34,990 bases of DNA from CAYVQU01 sp964453155. GTDB taxonomy: Bacteria > Chloroflexota > Anaerolineae > Anaerolineales > UBA11858. The position numbers were made by a program, and so were the translations under genes. Below the pieces are notes generated by a model that saw nothing but the letters and a program-made list of their open reading frames with translations, was not told the DNA's origin and searched no databases. Positions 32,060 to 34,990 of this stretch are shown here, piece after piece. Every line of letters begins with the position of its first letter. Position 1 is the stretch's first letter. The stretch lies in NCBI GenBank assembly GCA_964453155.1, contig CAYVQU010000040.1, forward strand, positions 1-34,990, in the 5' to 3' direction.

Positions 32060-33553
32060 ATGAAACCAAAATCATTATTTTTTATCCTAATGCTTCTCCT
32101 TGGGCTGTTACTCACATCCTGCGACATTTTGCTGGAGGAAGGCACCCTCCAGGCTGACAATGCCCTACAGGCCTCCGGCGTGGTCGAGGCGATTGAAATT
32201 GTTCTGGCTCCCGAGATTGGGGGGCGGGTTGCGGCAGTTCATGTTGCGGAGGGCGCGCGGGTTGAAGCCGGACAGGCCTTGTTCCAAATCGAGGATAAAC
32301 TGCTCGAGTCGCAGCTTCGGCAAGCTCAGACCGCGGTCGCAGTGGCGCAGGCCAACTATGATCTGGTCGCCGCGGGACTGACCACAGAGCAAAAAAGCGC
32401 CTCCATCGCCGCGGCGGACTTAGCGCTGGCTGCGGCCCAATACGATCTCAACCAACTTTATGAAAACAACGAATTGATGGCCGCCCAGGCTTTGCAAACC
32501 GTCGAAGCGTTGGAAGCTCAGCTAGAAGATTTACAGCGTTTTGATGTTCAACAAGCCCTTGTCTTGCAAACCATCGCCAATGCCCAGAAGGCCGTCGATA
32601 CTGCCTCCCGCAATTTAAGATACAAACAATCGACCGCCAACGCCTATGACATTGATGCGGCCAAAGCCGAGTTGATCCTGGCCGAGGATGCTTTGGAAGA
32701 TGCTATTGAAGATTTCGAAGAGCACGAAAACAAGCGTGAAGACAATTTACAACGGGCCTATTATCTCTCCAAAAAAGCCGCGGCGGAGAAAGCTTTTGAG
32801 GCAGCCCAACGCCGGGTCAATTCACTTTCATCGACCGGCAACCCCATCGATATCGCCGTGGAAGAGGGCAACCTGATCGCCGCCGAGGCTCAACTCGCCC
32901 AAGCCCAGCGCGAATGGGAACGAATCAAAGACGGTCCCAACCCGGGCGATATTGCGGTGCTCGCAGCCCAAATTGCATTGACCCAAGATGATTACGATAC
33001 TCTCAAAGTTGGTCCAGATCCCGATGATGTGGCAGTGGCCCAGGCCCAAGTCACTAATGCCGAAGCTCAACTCGCCCTGGCAAAATCCGAATTCCCAACC
33101 GAGCAAGAACTGGCTGTCGCTCAGGCCCAACTCGACGCCGCCCAGGCCAATTTGGCGGCTATTGAGGTACAAATTGATCTCCTGATCGTCTCTTCGCCGG
33201 TTGGTGGGGTGGTCATGACTCGCAATGTCGAACCCGGCGAGGTCATCCAACCCGGTTTGGCCGCGATGACGATCGGCCAACTCGATCAACTCACCATCAC
33301 GGTTTATATCGCCGAAGACAAATATGGTCAGATCAATTTAGGGGACGCGGCAACCCTGACTGCCGATTCCTTCCCGGATGAAGTCTTTGCCGCCACCGTC
33401 ACCCGCATCGCTGATCGGGCCGAGTACACCCCGCGGAACGTCCAAACGAAAGAAGATCGCCAAACAACGGTATTCGCCGTTGAGTTGGCTGTCAAAGACC
33501 CGGAGGGTAAACTCAAACCGGGGATGCCCACCGATGTGGTGTTTAGCGAGTAA
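32060..33553 (+). CDS. HlyD-like membrane-fusion lipoprotein, last gene of exporter operon
   Basis: The 497-residue protein starts with a lipoprotein signal (FFILMLLLGLLLTSC, lipidated Cys21). It then has a first lipoyl half (GGRVAAVHVAEGARVEAGQALFQIED, residues about 54-79), a very long Ala/Gln/Glu-rich helical hairpin (about 85-375) including the tandem words KDGPNPGDIAVLAAQ and KVGPDPDDVAVAQAQ, a second lipoyl half (SSPVGGVVMTRNVEPGEVIQPG) and a beta-barrel domain (LTITVYIAEDKYGQI). It matches YbhG/HlyD periplasmic adaptors, here anchored on the outer face of the membrane by lipid. No outer-membrane channel gene is nearby. ATG 32060 is chosen because GGAGG (32050-32054) has five bases spacing and the signal peptide starts there; a GTG at 32012 is in frame but in the repeat array. 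Confidence 0.92.
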   Translation: MKPKSLFFILMLLLGLLLTSCDILLEEGTLQADNALQASGVVEAIEIVLAPEIGGRVAAVHVAEGARVEAGQALFQIEDKLLESQLRQAQTAVAVAQANYDLVAAGLTTEQKSASIAAADLALAAAQYDLNQLYENNELMAAQALQTVEALEAQLEDLQRFDVQQALVLQTIANAQKAVDTASRNLRYKQSTANAYDIDAAKAELILAEDALEDAIEDFEEHENKREDNLQRAYYLSKKAAAEKAFEAAQRRVNSLSSTGNPIDIAVEEGNLIAAEAQLAQAQREWERIKDGPNPGDIAVLAAQIALTQDDYDTLKVGPDPDDVAVAQAQVTNAEAQLALAKSEFPTEQELAVAQAQLDAAQANLAAIEVQIDLLIVSSPVGGVVMTRNVEPGEVIQPGLAAMTIGQLDQLTITVYIAEDKYGQINLGDAATLTADSFPDEVFAATVTRIADRAEYTPRNVQTKEDRQTTVFAVELAVKDPEGKLKPGMPTDVVFSE

Positions 33554-33592
33554 GAAAAAAGGCTGCGAAATTCGCAGCCTTTTTTCTTACTC
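33548..33592. terminator. bidirectional terminator, 45-bp perfect palindrome
   Basis: GAGTAAGAAAAAAGGCTGCG-AA (33548-33569) is repeated exactly in reverse complement at 33571-33592 around a single central A, a 22-bp stem if fully extruded. The GGCTGCGAA core with A tract before and T tract after works as an intrinsic terminator for both the exporter operon and the convergent minus-strand gene. The TAA stop of the HlyD-like gene (33551-33553) is inside the palindrome. Confidence 0.9.
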
Positions 33593-33605
33593 AAATTCGA
33601 AAGTA

Positions 33606-34724
33606 TCACCTGAGCGACCGGCGGAATTTTCTCTTCCGAACGACAAATAACACGCCTGAAACGACCAATAGCAAAGGGATTAAGGCTATTCCGATCAGCC
33701 CCCTGATCGAACGGGCACCAAAGTGGTTTAAAGTGATGACCGTTGGAGAATTGAGCGTCGCGCCCAGGGTAAATTCGGAGCCTAAATCTGCCGCGTCCAC
33801 CGTGAAGGTCAATTGGTCACCGGAGACGCTGGTTCCCTCCACGTTCACCACCGCGAAATCGTCAGCGCTACCTGCTGCGCGTTTGAGTAAATAGTAGGTT
33901 CCCGTATCGCTGAAATTACCGGTGCCGCCGGCATCAGAGATATCAAAGGTCAGGTCTACGTTGCCGCCCGCGGTGTCGGCGTCGTTGACGTCCAGCTCCC
34001 AGATGCGCGCCCAGCGTTTTTCTACGTTGACACCGTTCGATGGGGGTAGGTTTTCGGTCACATTTTCAAAGGTGGTATTATTGTGGCCAAAGACAATGCA
34101 ATCCCCGGCTGCGGTGAGAAAGGCCGCGGCATTATCGATGTTCAGGCCGCTGGACGAGGCGCTGCCAGCCCCGCCGGTAAGGAGAGCCGCTTTGCCGGTG
34201 GTGTGGTAGGCCAAATTGCCCATATCGGTGGTGTTGACTTTGTAGGCCGTCCCGGTGGTGTTTTTGAAATGGATCCAGCCGACGTTTTCGGCCCAGGCGT
34301 AGCCGTCGAAGTCGCCCGTCAGCGGGTCGATGGTCACCTGGCTGTCACTGGGGTTGAAATTGACCCAGCCGATGTTGGTGCCCCAGGCGTAGCCGGAGAG
34401 ATTGCCGCAGCCGTCATTGTTAATGCCGTAGGTCCCTGCGGCATCGTTGGCATAGGTGTGGGTGCCACCACTCTCATAAGTCCCCAGGCGGATCCAGCCG
34501 ACGTTTTCGGCCCAAACATAGCCTTCCAGGTGATCAGAAAAGACTTGCATCCCACCATTGCTGTCTTTGAAGTTGAGCCAGCCGATGTTGGTGCCGTAGG
34601 CCCATTTATTGGTGTTATCGATATTGAAGACGCTGGCGTAGGTCACTGTGAAGACCAGCAGTGACAAAAGCAGGGCTAGCAGCAATACCGGGTAGAAATT
34701 GCGGTTTCGAATTTTTGCGACCAT
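33606..34724 (-). CDS. secreted GYxW-repeat protein with C-terminal membrane anchor
   Basis: The 372-residue protein has a signal peptide (hydrophobic 12-30), four copies of a Trp-rich motif (WAYGTNIGWLNF 41-52, GYVWAENVGWIRL 68-80, GYAWGTNIGWVNF 111-123, GYAWAENVGWIHF 141-153), a middle beta-rich region (about 195-330, RWARIWELDVNDADTAGG), and a C-terminal hydrophobic helix with basic tail (LIGIALIPLLLVVSGVLFVV RKRKFRR). It is thus an exported, membrane-anchored surface protein of unknown function; the motif is known from many exported proteins of uncultured bacteria. The start at 34724 has AGGAG eight bases before it, and the gene follows the DUF1566 gene by 14 bases, so they probably share a transcript. 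Confidence 0.75.
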   Translation of the reverse strand: MVAKIRNRNFYPVLLLALLLSLLVFTVTYASVFNIDNTNKWAYGTNIGWLNFKDSNGGMQVFSDHLEGYVWAENVGWIRLGTYESGGTHTYANDAAGTYGINNDGCGNLSGYAWGTNIGWVNFNPSDSQVTIDPLTGDFDGYAWAENVGWIHFKNTTGTAYKVNTTDMGNLAYHTTGKAALLTGGAGSASSSGLNIDNAAAFLTAAGDCIVFGHNNTTFENVTENLPPSNGVNVEKRWARIWELDVNDADTAGGNVDLTFDISDAGGTGNFSDTGTYYLLKRAAGSADDFAVVNVEGTSVSGDQLTFTVDAADLGSEFTLGATLNSPTVITLNHFGARSIRGLIGIALIPLLLVVSGVLFVVRKRKFRRSLR

Positions 34725-34738
34725 GGCTGTTCTCCTGT

Positions 34739-34990
34739 TCATTGCCCACCGCGAACTGGCCACACGTAGTGGCTGTTGGAGACCTTATTGTTGTTGTCCG
34801 TGAGGCCACGATACAGGTCCACCCGCCAGGCGAGTGACGTATTGTCCGCGCGGGTAGTACCCGACCAATAGTAACTCGACTGGACAGCTGTGAATGGGTC
34901 TCCCTCCGTCCACTGGCCCGTGCCGGCTGTGTTGGGTAGAGCGGGGTTAGCAACGCCATGGTGTATCAGACTATGCAACTCCCGTACATT
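34739..34990 (-). CDS. DUF1566 (Lcl C-terminal-like) domain protein, 3' part only
   Basis: The window holds the last 83 residues; the gene continues past the right edge. The reading frame is open up to the edge and begins NVRELHSLIHHG, which fits the usual WRLPNVREL block of this domain, followed by FTAVQSSYYWSGTTRADNTS, WRVDLYRG and the closing YVWPVRGGQ. This domain has a C-type lectin-like fold and is found in exported or surface proteins such as Legionella Lcl. It lies 14 bases upstream of the GYxW-repeat gene, suggesting a shared surface role. Confidence 0.85.
   Translation of the reverse strand, partial: NVRELHSLIHHGVANPALPNTAGTGQWTEGDPFTAVQSSYYWSGTTRADNTSLAWRVDLYRGLTDNNNKVSNSHYVWPVRGGQ

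Noticed and set aside
33820..33834. TetR operator-like GGTCAATTGGTCACC
   Set aside because: It lies inside a coding region and lacks the GACCA half and the AGTTATTTTC extension shared by the two proposed operators.
34083..34664. 193-codon open frame on the plus strand opposite the GYxW-repeat gene, rich in GVGV/ADVG words
   Set aside because: It mirrors the repeated Trp-motif codons of the real minus-strand gene; no ribosome-binding site and no family resemblance.
1..34990. CRISPR array or tRNA genes
   Set aside because: No direct repeats of 25-40 bases with regular spacers and no cloverleaf-like sequence was noticed; short period-7 arrays are a different class.

Overview
The window reads like a chromosomal segment of a bacterium from the Chloroflexota, most likely Anaerolineae. 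This is inferred from family mix and style: a secreted glycosidase with a Pro/Thr-rich linker and a membrane tail, a Ser/Thr kinase paired with an FHA regulator, a CpXC protein, a TIR/sulfatase-modifying-factor fusion, and a lipoprotein HlyD adaptor without an outer-membrane partner. No rRNA or marker gene is present, so the assignment is not proven. I saw no tRNA, rRNA, CRISPR array or transposase gene.

Layout. 1-3.8 kb (+): a CoA-transferase family I beta-like subunit and a large GH3-like secreted, membrane-anchored protein. 3.9-5.6 kb: a Ser/Thr kinase (-) and an FHA-winged-helix regulator (+) diverge from one short AT-rich promoter region. 5.8-7.3 kb (+): mscL with a zinc-ribbon-like tail, and ychF, closed by a terminator. 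13.5-7.5 kb (-): a tightly packed set of a bifunctional acetyltransferase/ketoisomerase, a sugar aminotransferase, a family 2 glycosyltransferase, a GAF-PAS histidine kinase and a CpXC protein. The first two imply a dTDP-3-acylamino-3,6-dideoxyhexose. 14.9-13.6 kb (-): a class III aminotransferase. 15.0-21.1 kb (+): tgt, two tandem paralogous GT-C-like membrane proteins and uppP, overlapping or touching. 23.2-21.1 kb (-): MFS transporter, single-domain response regulator and an unknown protein. 23.3-25.0 kb (+): TetR regulator and an alpha/alpha-toroid protein. 26.9-25.0 kb (-): TIR-(beta-sandwich)2-FGE protein. 27.2-33.6 kb (+): an exporter operon with a small membrane protein, two ABC ATPases, two ABC-2 permeases and a HlyD-like lipoprotein. 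34.99-33.6 kb (-): the end of a DUF1566 protein and a secreted repeat protein.

Two regulatory or structural themes stand out. First, the TetR gene and the exporter operon 4 kb away share almost the same operator (GACCA-NN-TGGTC followed by AGTTATTTTC), each just after the -10 element, so one repressor probably controls itself and the exporter. Second, several intergenic gaps are filled by degenerate arrays with an exact 7-base period, a different word at each locus, often carrying the stop codon of the gene before or abutting the start codon of the gene after. They resemble the short tandemly repeated repetitive (STRR) heptamers of cyanobacteria. Longer palindromic elements also occur, one of them in frame inside a coding region.
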